Below are positions 8,075 to 16,193 of a DNA stretch of 23,304 bases, piece by piece; position 1 is the first letter of the stretch; each line of letters starts with the position of its first letter. Location: positions 1 to 23,304 of the forward strand of contig CAYUIQ010000146.1 of the NCBI GenBank assembly GCA_964444795.1, in the 5' to 3' direction. Position numbers and translations under genes: made by a program. Origin of the DNA: JABMRP01 sp964444795. GTDB lineage: Bacteria; Planctomycetota; Planctomycetia; Pirellulales; Thermoguttaceae. The notes under the pieces were generated by a model that was given only the letters and a program-made list of their open reading frames with translations, searched no databases and was not told the DNA's origin.

Positions 8075-8417
8075 CGCGATGTGCTCCCGAGACAAGAAAT
8101 GAGATCAATGAAAATTGCTCAAACGGCGAATGCCGACCGCACTCCCGCATGAAGCGGAAACCGGTGACCATGTCTTACAGGTTAATCAGGGGATCCCGGT
8201 TACGCAAGCTTTTTGGAGAAGACGGGCGAAATAATTTTGGCAGACCGGCGGCGGGGGGTGTGTGCCCATTCGGTAGTGCGGTAGACACCCCCAGGCGACG
8301 CCAGCACCCTACCCATCCGGAGTCCGATGCGCTACGACTCGAGTTGCGGCAAGGGGGTTACTCACCACCATGCGGCCGAAAGCCGAGCCGTCCGATGAAA
8401 AAGTCGTCTGCGAGGCG
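8075..8417. other. Intergenic region between ppk and the large PEP-CTERM gene
   Basis: This stretch of 343 bases has no convincing gene. It holds the ribosome-binding GGAG of the gene starting at 8074. It also holds an inverted repeat GGGGGTGT (8254-8261) / ACACCCCC (8285-8292) with a 23-base loop, which might help end the polyphosphate transcript. On the - strand TTGCGT followed after 17 bases by TAACCT is only a weak promoter match. The short open frames here have no recognisable product. Confidence 0.5.
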
Positions 8418-10550
8418 CTACTGTTTCGGCGCCACAAGCGGGCGGAATTGGGTGCCGGCTTGTTCGGCGGTGTGGACGGCGTCGAGGGCGTCGTTGTGGA
8501 ATTTCTCCTGCGCCCGGACCCGCTTTCCCTTTTTCTTCTTTCGGGTGACCCGTTCGTAGGTTCCGTCGCTCTGCAGCACGTGGGCCTTTTGGTTGTCGGC
8601 AAAGCACGTTTTGAGGATGCCGAGCACGCGGCGGCGCAGGGAGGGATCGCCGACGGGGAAGAGAATCTCCAGCCGCTTGCTCAGATTGCGGCGCATCCAA
8701 TCGGCGCTGCTGAGATAAACCTCTTCGTGGCCGCCGTTGCGGAAGTAGAAGATTCGGGCGTGTTCGAGAAAGCGATCGACGATCGAGCAAACTTCAATCG
8801 TTTCGGAGAACTTCTTCACCCCCGGGCGAAGGCAGCAGATACCGCGCACGTTGAGCTGGATTTTCACTCCCGCCTGACTGGCCCGATAGAGGGCCTGGCA
8901 GATATCCTGATCTTCCAGCGAGTTGAGTTTGGCCATGATCAGGCCCGGCCGGTCGGGCGAGGAAGCCTGGATTTCCCGTTCGATCAGGTCGAGAAACCGC
9001 TGCCGCAGTCCGGTGGGGGCCACGGCCAACTTGGACCATCCGACCGGTTCGGAGTATCCGGTGAGCAGGTTAAAGAAGGCGGCCACGTCGGCGGTCATCT
9101 CCCGATCGCAGGTGAACATCCCCAGATCGGAGTAAACCCGGGCGGTCCGGTCGTTGTAATTGCCGGTGCCTAGATGGACGTAGCGGCGAATACGCTTCGA
9201 CTCGCGGCGGACGATGAGCATCGCCTTGGCGTGGGTCTTGAACCCGGCGATGCCGTAGATCACGTGGCAACCGGCATCTTCCAACTTTCGTGCCCAGTTG
9301 ACGTTTCGGGCTTCGTCGAAGCGGGCCTTGAGTTCCACCAGCACGGTCACTTCCTTGCCGTCACCGGCAGCCCGTTCCAGCGCCCGGATAATCGGCGAAT
9401 CGCCGCTGGTGCGGTAGAGGGTCTGTTTGATCGCCAATACCTGCGGATCGGCGGCCGCCTGCTCCACCAACTGCACCACCGGATCGAATCGCTCGTAGGG
9501 GTGAAACAGCAGCACGTCGCGATCCTGGATCGTCTGCCAGAGGTCGTCCGAGCCGATCAGGTCGCGGGGCGGTTGTGGCGGCCAATCGGCCACTTTGAGC
9601 TGCTCGAATCCCGGCCGCTCGGCCAGATCCCAAAGGGCGGCGACGTCCAACATGCCGTCGATTTCGTAAATATCTTCCGGACGGACTTCCGACCAACCGG
9701 TGAGCCACTTCTTCAGCCGGCTATCCGGATCGGCGGAGATCTCCAGGCGGGTCGCCGCGCGACGGCGGCGAGCCAACACGGCCTCCTCCATCGCCTGGAG
9801 CAGGTCGCTTGCGTCGTCGCCGGCAACCGCCACGTCGGCGTCGCGGGTGATTCGAAACGTAGCCGTGGCCAACACCTCGCGACCGGGGAACACGGCCCCG
9901 ACATTTTCGGAGATGACGTCTTCCAAACGTGCCAAATGGAGCCCCTCCTCGCCGCGCATGGTAACGAAACGAGTGAACTGACCGGGCACGGGGACGACGA
10001 CGATTTGGTCCTCGCGTTGCTCGTCCGCTTCCTTCTTCGGCGCGGCTGCCAGCACGGCGGCCACGTGAAGTTGCAGCCCGCGCAACAGGGGCGGTGGATC
10101 GAGTTCTTCCGGCGCCAACGGCGTGAGCACCGGCAGCACGTTCTTGGTGAAGTAGGATCGCAGAAAGCGGCGTTGATCGTCGGACCATTGCGAGCGGTCA
10201 TAAACGCGCAACCCGAGTTCGGCCAATTGATTCAGCACGTCGGCGATGCCGGCCGACTGTTCCCCCGCCATGCGATGCGCTCGCTCGGCGATAGCGGCAA
10301 GTTGTTGTCCCGGAGTCATACCAGCCGGGTCGCGGCGGCGGACGTCGGCCGACCGCTGTTGCATCAACCCGGCGACGCGGACCATGAAGAATTCGTCCAG
10401 ATTGGAACTGACGATGGCCAGAAACTTCAGCCGTTCCAAAAGGGGCAGTTCCTCGCAAAGCCCTTCCTGTAACACCCGATCGTTGAACTCCAACCAGCTC
10501 AATTCCCGATTGATGTATAATTCCGGTGCATTGAATTTTGTTTTTGCCAT
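8418..10550 (-). CDS. ppk1: Polyphosphate kinase 1
   Basis: A protein of 710 residues, the usual length for Ppk1, which makes polyphosphate chains from ATP. The N-terminal domain opens with YINRELSWLEFNDRVLQE (12-29) and SSNLDEFFMVRVAG (48-61). The catalytic half has DVLLFHPYERFDPV (345-358), IKQTLYRT (374-381), ELKARFDEARN (406-416), the phospho-acceptor segment KTHAKAML with His440, YVHLGTGNYN with His459, and LEHARI with His597. The 19-residue gap between His440 and His459 matches the two essential histidines described in E. coli. The C-terminus adds a Lys/Arg-rich tail (KKKKGKRVR, 671-679). Its ATG shares one base with the stop codon of the upstream ppx gene (TAATG), so translation is probably coupled. 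It is the last gene of the cluster of four. Confidence 0.97.
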   Translation of the reverse strand: MAKTKFNAPELYINRELSWLEFNDRVLQEGLCEELPLLERLKFLAIVSSNLDEFFMVRVAGLMQQRSADVRRRDPAGMTPGQQLAAIAERAHRMAGEQSAGIADVLNQLAELGLRVYDRSQWSDDQRRFLRSYFTKNVLPVLTPLAPEELDPPPLLRGLQLHVAAVLAAAPKKEADEQREDQIVVVPVPGQFTRFVTMRGEEGLHLARLEDVISENVGAVFPGREVLATATFRITRDADVAVAGDDASDLLQAMEEAVLARRRRAATRLEISADPDSRLKKWLTGWSEVRPEDIYEIDGMLDVAALWDLAERPGFEQLKVADWPPQPPRDLIGSDDLWQTIQDRDVLLFHPYERFDPVVQLVEQAAADPQVLAIKQTLYRTSGDSPIIRALERAAGDGKEVTVLVELKARFDEARNVNWARKLEDAGCHVIYGIAGFKTHAKAMLIVRRESKRIRRYVHLGTGNYNDRTARVYSDLGMFTCDREMTADVAAFFNLLTGYSEPVGWSKLAVAPTGLRQRFLDLIEREIQASSPDRPGLIMAKLNSLEDQDICQALYRASQAGVKIQLNVRGICCLRPGVKKFSETIEVCSIVDRFLEHARIFYFRNGGHEEVYLSSADWMRRNLSKRLEILFPVGDPSLRRRVLGILKTCFADNQKAHVLQSDGTYERVTRKKKKGKRVRAQEKFHNDALDAVHTAEQAGTQFRPLVAPKQ

Positions 10551-12172
10551 TAGCGTTCTTCCAGCCGAATCCTCGCGCCGTAAATGTCTTCGAACAGATC
10601 CCCTTTGGTGGCGATCGCCCGTTGTTCCAGCAGCACGTCGGCCAGATTGGGTACGCCGACCGTCAGGTCGTCGCCCGAACGGGCCAGATGAAACGCGGCG
10701 ACTTGCTTGGCGGTTCCCCGGGCCAGCGCGTCGGCCACGCGGAGCAGCGCGGCGAGTTTGTTGACCACAATGCGATGTTCCCGCGGCAGGGTCATGTAGT
10801 CCAAATGCGACGGTTTTGGCGCGCTGCGGCGGTGATAGCGGGCGATTTGGGCGACGATGGCGATTTCATCGCGGTTGAGCCCGAAGATCTCCGAATGCCC
10901 CAGCAGGTAAGCGCTGTGTTTATGATGGTTTCGGTCGCTGACGAATCGGCCCGCTTCGTGCAACAGCGCGGCCACCCGCAGCAAGAGCCGATACCGGGCT
11001 CCCAAGCCGTGATCCGTTTGAAACAGATCGAAGAGCCGAACCGAAAGATCGGCAACCGTCTGGCCGTGTTCGCCCTCGATGCGGTATTTCTCCGCGATGG
11101 TCGCAGCCGAGTGGATCACGCCGGCCAGCAGCGTTTCGTCCTCCTGGCCGGTGACGCCCCGGGCGAGATCCAGCAACAGGCCGTCTCGCATCGACACGTG
11201 AGAGACGATCACCTGCTTGGCACGCGTCCGGTGCAAGAGCACCTGATAGACCAACAGCGCCGGAACAAGTGTTTCGGCCTCGGCAAAAGGCAGCCCGTAG
11301 CGCTTGGCCAGTTCTTCGGCGCTGCGCCGCTGGCACTTCTCGACCAGCCGGTCGAAGGCATCGCGATCGATGGTGTCGACCTGGACCGAGGGGGTGGGTT
11401 TGCCGATTTGCCGGGCGGCGAACCGCGCGTCGCCACCCACGGCCAGGAACGACCGCACGGGCTTCAGGGGAAGGGAGCCCTGGACGGACGTGACGGCGTT
11501 GGCGACGTGGTGGCGAAGGAGACCGGCCGATCGCTCGGGTGTTTCCTCGCTGGTCGAGAGGGTTTCCTGCAACCGAATCGAACCGAGGCGGAGGCTCTGC
11601 GAGGAAGCGATTTCCCCGTCCAGCAGCCGGGTGAGCAAAGTACTGCCCCCGCCGACGTCGGCGATAATCGCTTCGTTGCGATTCACGCCCATCGCGCTAC
11701 CCACCACGCGTCGCACGGCCGAGACGGTTAGCCGGCTCTCCTCCGACGTGGCAATCACCTCGACTTGGATTCCCGTGCCCATGAGAATGCGATCGAGGAA
11801 CATGTCCGCATTGCTGGCCTCGCGACAGGCGCTGGTGGCCACCGCCCGAATTCGCTCGACGGAGTAAATCTCCAGGAGCTGGCGATAGTCGCGCAAGATG
11901 GTCACCGCGGCGCGCATGGTTTCGCCGCCCAATCGTCCCCGGCGAAACGTATCTTGTCCCAAGCGAACGGCCCGCTGAAGCCGTTCGACGATGTCCGTCT
12001 TGCCGTCGGGAAGAACCTCGGCGATGACCATGCGGATTGAGTTGGAGCCGACGTCGATCGCCGCCACAGTCTTGGCGTCGTCGGGGTGATCGGGTGTTTC
12101 TTGGTGCTTTGCGCTCACGGTCAGTGGCGTGCTTTCACGTTTGGCGGTCCTCGCTTCGCTGGACGGCGCCAT
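10550..12172 (-). CDS. ppx: Ppx/GppA-family phosphatase with C-terminal HD domain
   Basis: A protein of 540 residues. After a charged N-terminal extension of about 34 residues comes the actin-like (ASKHA) fold: AAIDVGSNSIRMVIAE (37-52), ATSACREASN (112-121), the acidic TSEESRL segment (142-148) that aligns with the catalytic Glu region, and DVGGGST (172-178). From about 345 an HD-type domain follows: GEHGQTV (367-373), ALLHEAG (402-408), HHKHS (416-420), YHRRS (446-450) and LLRVADAL (476-483). The metal-binding HD pair is His405-Glu406, Glu replacing Asp. The family removes terminal phosphate from polyphosphate or from pppGpp; sequence alone does not separate the two, but adjacency to ppk favours polyphosphate. 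No clear Shine-Dalgarno precedes the ATG. The 92-base gap to the upstream gene contains a palindromic repeat. Confidence 0.92.
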   Translation of the reverse strand: MAPSSEARTAKRESTPLTVSAKHQETPDHPDDAKTVAAIDVGSNSIRMVIAEVLPDGKTDIVERLQRAVRLGQDTFRRGRLGGETMRAAVTILRDYRQLLEIYSVERIRAVATSACREASNADMFLDRILMGTGIQVEVIATSEESRLTVSAVRRVVGSAMGVNRNEAIIADVGGGSTLLTRLLDGEIASSQSLRLGSIRLQETLSTSEETPERSAGLLRHHVANAVTSVQGSLPLKPVRSFLAVGGDARFAARQIGKPTPSVQVDTIDRDAFDRLVEKCQRRSAEELAKRYGLPFAEAETLVPALLVYQVLLHRTRAKQVIVSHVSMRDGLLLDLARGVTGQEDETLLAGVIHSAATIAEKYRIEGEHGQTVADLSVRLFDLFQTDHGLGARYRLLLRVAALLHEAGRFVSDRNHHKHSAYLLGHSEIFGLNRDEIAIVAQIARYHRRSAPKPSHLDYMTLPREHRIVVNKLAALLRVADALARGTAKQVAAFHLARSGDDLTVGVPNLADVLLEQRAIATKGDLFEDIYGARIRLEER

Positions 12173-12211
12173 GCTTGGGCAGTATAGGAGACCGAAACCA
12201 TTGCCGTACCG

Positions 12212-12254
12212 TCGTTTAGCGCCCAGCCGAAGACGCCGGCTGGGCGTTAAACGA
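12212..12254. repeat. Palindromic intergenic repeat, family A copy 2 (shortened)
   Basis: Arms of 18 bases, TCGTTTAGCGCCCAGCCG (12212-12229) and CGGCTGGGCGTTAAACGA (12237-12254), surround a 7-base loop, with one wobble pair. It matches copies 1 and 3 from the outer end through CGCCGGCT and then jumps straight to GGGCGTTAAAC, as if the loop and inner right arm had been deleted between two GGCT words. It sits inside the polyphosphate cluster, between the metallophosphoesterase-HD gene and ppx, and would form a strong hairpin in the shared transcript. Confidence 0.85.
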
Positions 12255-12264
12255 GTAGATTCAA

Positions 12265-13638
12265 CTACTCCCCCCCTATCATCCGGATAATCACCGGCCG
12301 GTCAAGCACCCGCGCCAGCAGATCGGCTTTCTTGCTTGCCGCCCAGTGTTCCTCCTCGGCCGAGCCGTTGGTCCGGCACTCGATGAGAAGCTCCTCTCCG
12401 CCGGTCCGGCAGGCCACGTCTTCAACACGGCAAAGGTGGGTGCGATCCAAGCCGTCGGCCACCCGAAGCACGCCGGCCAGGAGGCTCACCTCGCGGCGAT
12501 CCACGTCGTCACACCGGGCAAACTCAGGGTGATCCGGTCGGGGCAGTGCCTTGCGGTGATATCGGGCAACCAGTCCGACGATTCTCCGAACTCGCTTGTC
12601 GAAGAGCAGCAGCGGCGATTCCAGAATCAGCCGTAGCGACGTCTTGTGGTGCTTTGGTTGCCCCTCGACCCACCCGATGTCGTGCAGCAGGGCTCCGCAC
12701 TGGAGGTGAAATCGTTCGGTGGTTCCCAGGCCGTGGACCGGTTCCAGTTCGTCGAACAGCCTCAGAGCGAGTCGGGTTACCTGATCGGAATGCTCCTGTT
12801 CATCGTCGCATTGTCGGGCCAGTTCATGCACGGCGGCCAATGGATCGGCCGGCGACTGGCTTCCCGACGTTTCCCGCGGTGAGTCGTTCGGATCGTGGCT
12901 CATGGCCCCCTCTCGTACTTGGTCGAGGTTCTTGCCCAGGATCAACATCTGGGCGAATTCTTCGGGAAGACCCGCCGCGCGGATAGCCTCCGCGCAACGC
13001 TGCACGTCGTAGGCAACACGCCGATGGCGGACTCCAAAGCGACCGCGACTGAACTCCAATTGCGCGTAGCCGGCTCTGGGATCGCCCCCCTCGGGACGCC
13101 CGACGCTGCCCGGATTGACAAACCAAACCGCGCCGCTTTGCCGCGCGAAAGGTACGTGGGAATGGCCGCAGGCGATGACGTTGGCGCCGGCCGCCAGCGC
13201 CAGTTCCTCCAGCCGCGCCGCCGGTGTGTCCGGGGTGAGATGCTCGCTGATCGAATCGGGACTGCCGTGCGTAAGCCGGATGCGCAACCCTTCCGCGTCG
13301 ATCATCCGCTGGTCCGGCAGCGACTCCAGATAACACCGGTTCTCGGCGGATAGCTTCTGATGAGCCCAGCGAAACGCCTCGTATTTCCGCGGCTGTTTCG
13401 TCCGCCGCCATTTCTCTTTCTTTCGCGGAAACTCGATCACTTTCCGATCGTAGTTTCCGATAATGCTGATGCATGGTTCGGTTCGGAGCCGGGCGACGAC
13501 TTCGTCGGGAAACGGCCCGTAGCCGAGAAAATCGCCCAGATTCCACACGGCGTCGGCCCCCCACTCGTGGGATTCGGAAAGGACGGACTGGAGGGCGGGG
13601 AGGTTTGCGTGGACGTCGCCAAGGAGAGCCACTTTCAT
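12265..13638 (-). CDS. Metallophosphoesterase-HD domain fusion protein
   Basis: A protein of 457 residues from the ATG at 13638; a TTG one codon earlier is possible. Residues 1 to about 210 are a YfcE/MJ0936-like calcineurin-type phosphoesterase with all metal-binding motifs: GDVHAN (Asp8, His10), GD (Asp36), GNYD (Asn62), THGSP (His124) and GHSH (His159, His161). A charged linker (about 235-265) leads to an HD-type domain: QEHSDQV (281-287), ALLHDIG (His319-Asp320), HHKTS (330-334), YHRKALPRPDH (360-370) and LLAGVLRVADGLDR (386-399). That half reads like the HD half of the adjacent Ppx, but keeps the canonical HD pair. Substrates are unknown; the neighbours point to polyphosphate or a phosphorylated nucleotide. 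Each half could be an independent phosphohydrolase. The two-domain layout is clear; its function is open. Confidence 0.88.
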   Translation of the reverse strand: MKVALLGDVHANLPALQSVLSESHEWGADAVWNLGDFLGYGPFPDEVVARLRTEPCISIIGNYDRKVIEFPRKKEKWRRTKQPRKYEAFRWAHQKLSAENRCYLESLPDQRMIDAEGLRIRLTHGSPDSISEHLTPDTPAARLEELALAAGANVIACGHSHVPFARQSGAVWFVNPGSVGRPEGGDPRAGYAQLEFSRGRFGVRHRRVAYDVQRCAEAIRAAGLPEEFAQMLILGKNLDQVREGAMSHDPNDSPRETSGSQSPADPLAAVHELARQCDDEQEHSDQVTRLALRLFDELEPVHGLGTTERFHLQCGALLHDIGWVEGQPKHHKTSLRLILESPLLLFDKRVRRIVGLVARYHRKALPRPDHPEFARCDDVDRREVSLLAGVLRVADGLDRTHLCRVEDVACRTGGEELLIECRTNGSAEEEHWAASKKADLLARVLDRPVIIRMIGGE

Positions 13639-13697
13639 CAATCAACCACTCTGCCGGGGTCCCCGCTTGGTCGTCGCGCCGCTGCCGTGTTGGAATG

Positions 13698-14828
13698 TCA
13701 CGTCGCCGAAGCGCTGCCCCGCACTGGGGATTCCGGCGCGGCGATGGCCGGCGCGGGAGTGGCCCTCTCCGGATCGCCGGACCCGTTGGTCTTGGGGAGA
13801 GAGGCGACATCGGGCTTCAGAGCGGTAACCGGCCGCGGTTCCGGCGAAGCGGCGGGGCGTGGTTTCTGTAACGGGGCCTTTACCGTTCGGGTGAGGCTCT
13901 CCCACATCCCTTGCCGCGCCAACTCGCCCCAATACTGCCCCAATTCGACAAACAGGCGCTGGCGCGACTGGCGCCGTTCGTCGCGAAGGTAGTCGATGCC
14001 AATCTGCAATCGGACGGTTGCTTCCTCATGATCGAAGTAGGCCAGCCGACGGTTTCGCTCTTCTTTGGCGAAGACAGCCAAGTCCTCTTGCCAAACGTCA
14101 CAGTCGTGAATATCGCCCAGAAACGACTGGACGGTCTTCACCGCGGAGACCGATTCGTTCAATTGGCCGTCGTAAACGTCCCGGGTCAACTCCATGGTGT
14201 AGCGAAGTCGCTTCACCGCGATCCGCATGGCGTGGTGCTGCTGGTAGTCTTCCGCCCGCGCCAAGCTCTCCTGGTACGGCAGTACTTCATCCAAACGCTG
14301 AAGAATGGCTTTCTTCGCCCGGCGGAAGGAGACCGGGCTTTGCACTCCCGTCTTACTCGCCGCCGCGTCGGAAACGACCTCCTTGGTCGCCTCCAGCATG
14401 TCGTCGACCACGCCGCCTTTCCGAAGACGCTCGACGGTGCGAACCACCTTGGGTTGCACGGTTTCTCGTTGGGCTTCGATCTGGGTCAACAGCCGGGCAA
14501 TGCCGGGGAAGCAAGCCGGTTGGTCCAATTCGGCCAACGCACCACAGAGAAATTCGCATTGCACGTCCTTGTCACGAGCTTCCCCCAGCCCGTCGGTCAG
14601 CCGCCGGATCTCCTTGCGCCAGTTCTTCGTCTTTCGGTCGGCGAAACAGTCCTTGAACATCGGCAGCGCCGCGCGAAGCCGGCGTGAAGCGACTCGGGCG
14701 CGATGGATGTATTCGATGTCTTCGCCCCGACAAACGCCGTCGAGTTGTCCGGCCAATTGCTTTGCCTGTTTGCGAAGGTACTTCGCACCGAGTAGCCGAT
14801 AGCTGTCGTCGACTTTCTTGCGTTTCAT
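13698..14828 (-). CDS. CHAD domain protein
   Basis: A protein of 376 residues and the first gene of the polyphosphate cluster. CHAD domains are helical, bind polyphosphate through conserved His, Arg and Lys residues, and have been found on polyphosphate granules (family knowledge). Both halves of the duplicated signature are present: IHRARVASRRLRAAL (41-55) and HHAMRIAVKRLRYTMEL (198-214), with supporting LGEARDKDV (81-89) and LGDIHDCDVW (237-246). From about 315 the tail is rich in Pro and Ala (KPRPAASPEPRP and onward) and is probably disordered. There is no signal peptide, so the protein should be cytoplasmic. No Shine-Dalgarno is evident at 14828. A gap of 59 bases separates it from the metallophosphoesterase-HD gene. 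Confidence 0.93.
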   Translation of the reverse strand: MKRKKVDDSYRLLGAKYLRKQAKQLAGQLDGVCRGEDIEYIHRARVASRRLRAALPMFKDCFADRKTKNWRKEIRRLTDGLGEARDKDVQCEFLCGALAELDQPACFPGIARLLTQIEAQRETVQPKVVRTVERLRKGGVVDDMLEATKEVVSDAAASKTGVQSPVSFRRAKKAILQRLDEVLPYQESLARAEDYQQHHAMRIAVKRLRYTMELTRDVYDGQLNESVSAVKTVQSFLGDIHDCDVWQEDLAVFAKEERNRRLAYFDHEEATVRLQIGIDYLRDERRQSRQRLFVELGQYWGELARQGMWESLTRTVKAPLQKPRPAASPEPRPVTALKPDVASLPKTNGSGDPERATPAPAIAAPESPVRGSASAT

Positions 14829-14903
14829 TGGGAGGCAAATCCGGTAGATGTGCGGGGGTTGGGATTACTCCTATTGTGCCAGCGCGTCCGTCCGTGCCCT
14901 TCC

Positions 14904-14932
14904 ATTATACGTCTGCCCGGACAGCCGTTCCA
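14904..14932 (-). promoter_or_regulatory. Candidate promoter of the polyphosphate cluster
   Basis: On the - strand there is an exact TATAAT at 14904-14909, with TGGAAC (14927-14932) 17 bases upstream as a weak -35. Transcription would start about 70 bases before the CHAD start codon. A 12-base dyad with one mismatched pair (CTGCCCGGACAG on +, 14913-14924) fills the spacer and could be an operator. No Pho-box-like tandem repeat was seen. Confidence 0.5.
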
Positions 14933-15200
14933 TGGGCTCAGACGAGACGGAACTAAATCAACACAAATAATACTCCGCAGGGGGGGGCAGGGCAGGGGGC
15001 CTAAGTCCGATGGCAAGGAGAAATGGGGGAAACGGGAAATAGGTACGGGCACCATACCGCCGACGGCCGATAGCTCGACACTGCCGTCGATTGCAGCCAT
15101 CCACCCAATAGTACTGTATTGTATGCCGGTGTGAATGAACCGTGGCGGGGGTGGTTTTCAGGTGGCTCCCAATGGCCACGAATCGTCCAATCAGCACGGA

Positions 15201-15222
15201 AACGCAACGCCGTGCCACGGCG
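15201..15222 (-). terminator. Weak terminator candidate after the MBL-fold gene
   Basis: CGCCGT (15208-15213) and ACGGCG (15217-15222) form a 6-bp stem with a 3-base loop. On the - strand it is followed by TTGCGTTT, a broken U-tract. It begins 20 bases past the end of the gene read from 15904. The short stem keeps confidence low. Confidence 0.35.
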
Positions 15223-15241
15223 GCGGTGTGGCGGTTTGCCC

Positions 15242-15904
15242 TCAGTCCGACGACCCGCTGACGAACGGATTGGTCCGCTTCTCTTCGCCCACGGTCGTCG
15301 CGGGGCCGTGGCCGGAGAGCAATATGGTTTCGTCGGGCAGTGTGTAGATCTTGTTGCGAATGCCGTCGAGGAGATCTTGCGTATTGCCGTCGGGGAAATC
15401 GGTCCGGCCGACGCCGCCGGCGAAGATCACGTCGCCGACCAGCGCTAGCGGCGGGTCGTGGGACTGGCACAAGTAAACCACATGGCCGATCGAGTGGCCG
15501 GGAATTGCCAGCACGCGCAACTCGATCCCGGCGGCTTCGTAGGTATCGCCGTCGTCGACCGTGACATCGGCCGGAGGGCTCACCAAATGGGCTCCGAACA
15601 GGGTCGATAGGTTCTGCCCGGGATCGGTGAGCTTTGCCGCGTCGCCGGCGCCGATGACGATCGGACATTGCGGCCAGCGATCCTTGATGGCCCCGTTGCC
15701 GCCGATGTGGTCGCTGTGGCCGTGCGTATTGAGAATCGCCGCCGGCTCCAACTCGTATCCTTCGATATGGGCGATGATCTTCCGCGGTTCCAACCCGGGG
15801 TCGACGACCAGGCAGTCGGCGCGGTCGGGCAGTCGCATGATATACGCGTTTTCCTCGAACGGGATGGAAAGAATACGGGCGACGTCTATTGGGATCGCGG
15901 TCAT
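15242..15904 (-). CDS. MBL-fold metallohydrolase, glyoxalase II-like
   Basis: A protein of 220 residues with the full metallo-beta-lactamase metal set: THGHSDHIGG (His61, His63, Asp65, His66), PGHSIGH (His137), GD (Asp158) and SGHGPATTVGEEKRTNPF (His199). The last motif is typical of the YcbL/glyoxalase-II-like branch. These enzymes hydrolyse thioesters such as S-lactoylglutathione or related small molecules; the true substrate cannot be read from sequence. There is no signal peptide, so it should be cytoplasmic. The ATG at 15904 has AAGGAG with about 9 bases of spacing. It is divergent from the DUF1571 gene, with 289 bases between start codons; on the - strand TTGACT near 15972-15977 is a possible -35, but no good -10 follows at the right distance. 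Confidence 0.92.
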   Translation of the reverse strand: MTAIPIDVARILSIPFEENAYIMRLPDRADCLVVDPGLEPRKIIAHIEGYELEPAAILNTHGHSDHIGGNGAIKDRWPQCPIVIGAGDAAKLTDPGQNLSTLFGAHLVSPPADVTVDDGDTYEAAGIELRVLAIPGHSIGHVVYLCQSHDPPLALVGDVIFAGGVGRTDFPDGNTQDLLDGIRNKIYTLPDETILLSGHGPATTVGEEKRTNPFVSGSSD

Positions 15905-16193
15905 GAGCGGACTCTCCTTGGCGGTTGGCGGATCGAACGGGGATGAACTATGATAACTTGGTCCAGTCAGTCAAAGGTTGCCGGTTAGCGAGACTCCCCA
16001 CACGGTGCCAAACATTGTGATTGTGCCGATACCCAGGACTCGATAACCACCAACAGGCTGGTGGAAGTCGTCGCAACGGATTGCGCGGTCTGCCCGGGGC
16101 TGCTCGCGAACGGATGACGACCCGGCAATTTACCCCCGACGGTGGCTTCAGATTGTACGTCGTCGGCCTGGTTCCCGACAAGGAGTGTCACAG

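Larger units (their letters stand above)
14829..15241. other. Intergenic region upstream of the polyphosphate cluster
   Basis: This gap of 413 bases has no credible gene. It holds the candidate promoter at 14904-14932, a run of G blocks at 14980-14999 on + (8, 3 and 5 Gs separated by CA) that could form a G-quadruplex, and a hairpin near 15208-15222 beside the end of the MBL-fold gene. The part 15020-15060, GGGAAATAGGTACGGGCACC and on, resembles degenerate intergenic repeats I have seen in related genomes, but I find no second copy in this window. Confidence 0.55.

Noticed and set aside
9174..11731. Two long + strand open frames (9174-10472 and 10538-11731) opposite ppk and ppx
   Set aside because: They are shadows of two confidently identified enzymes and show no domain or start signal.
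12824..13810. Open frame of 328 codons on the - strand overlapping the phosphoesterase-HD gene in another frame
   Set aside because: The translation is dominated by Arg, Pro and Gly, and the alternative frame has all metal-binding motifs of a real enzyme.
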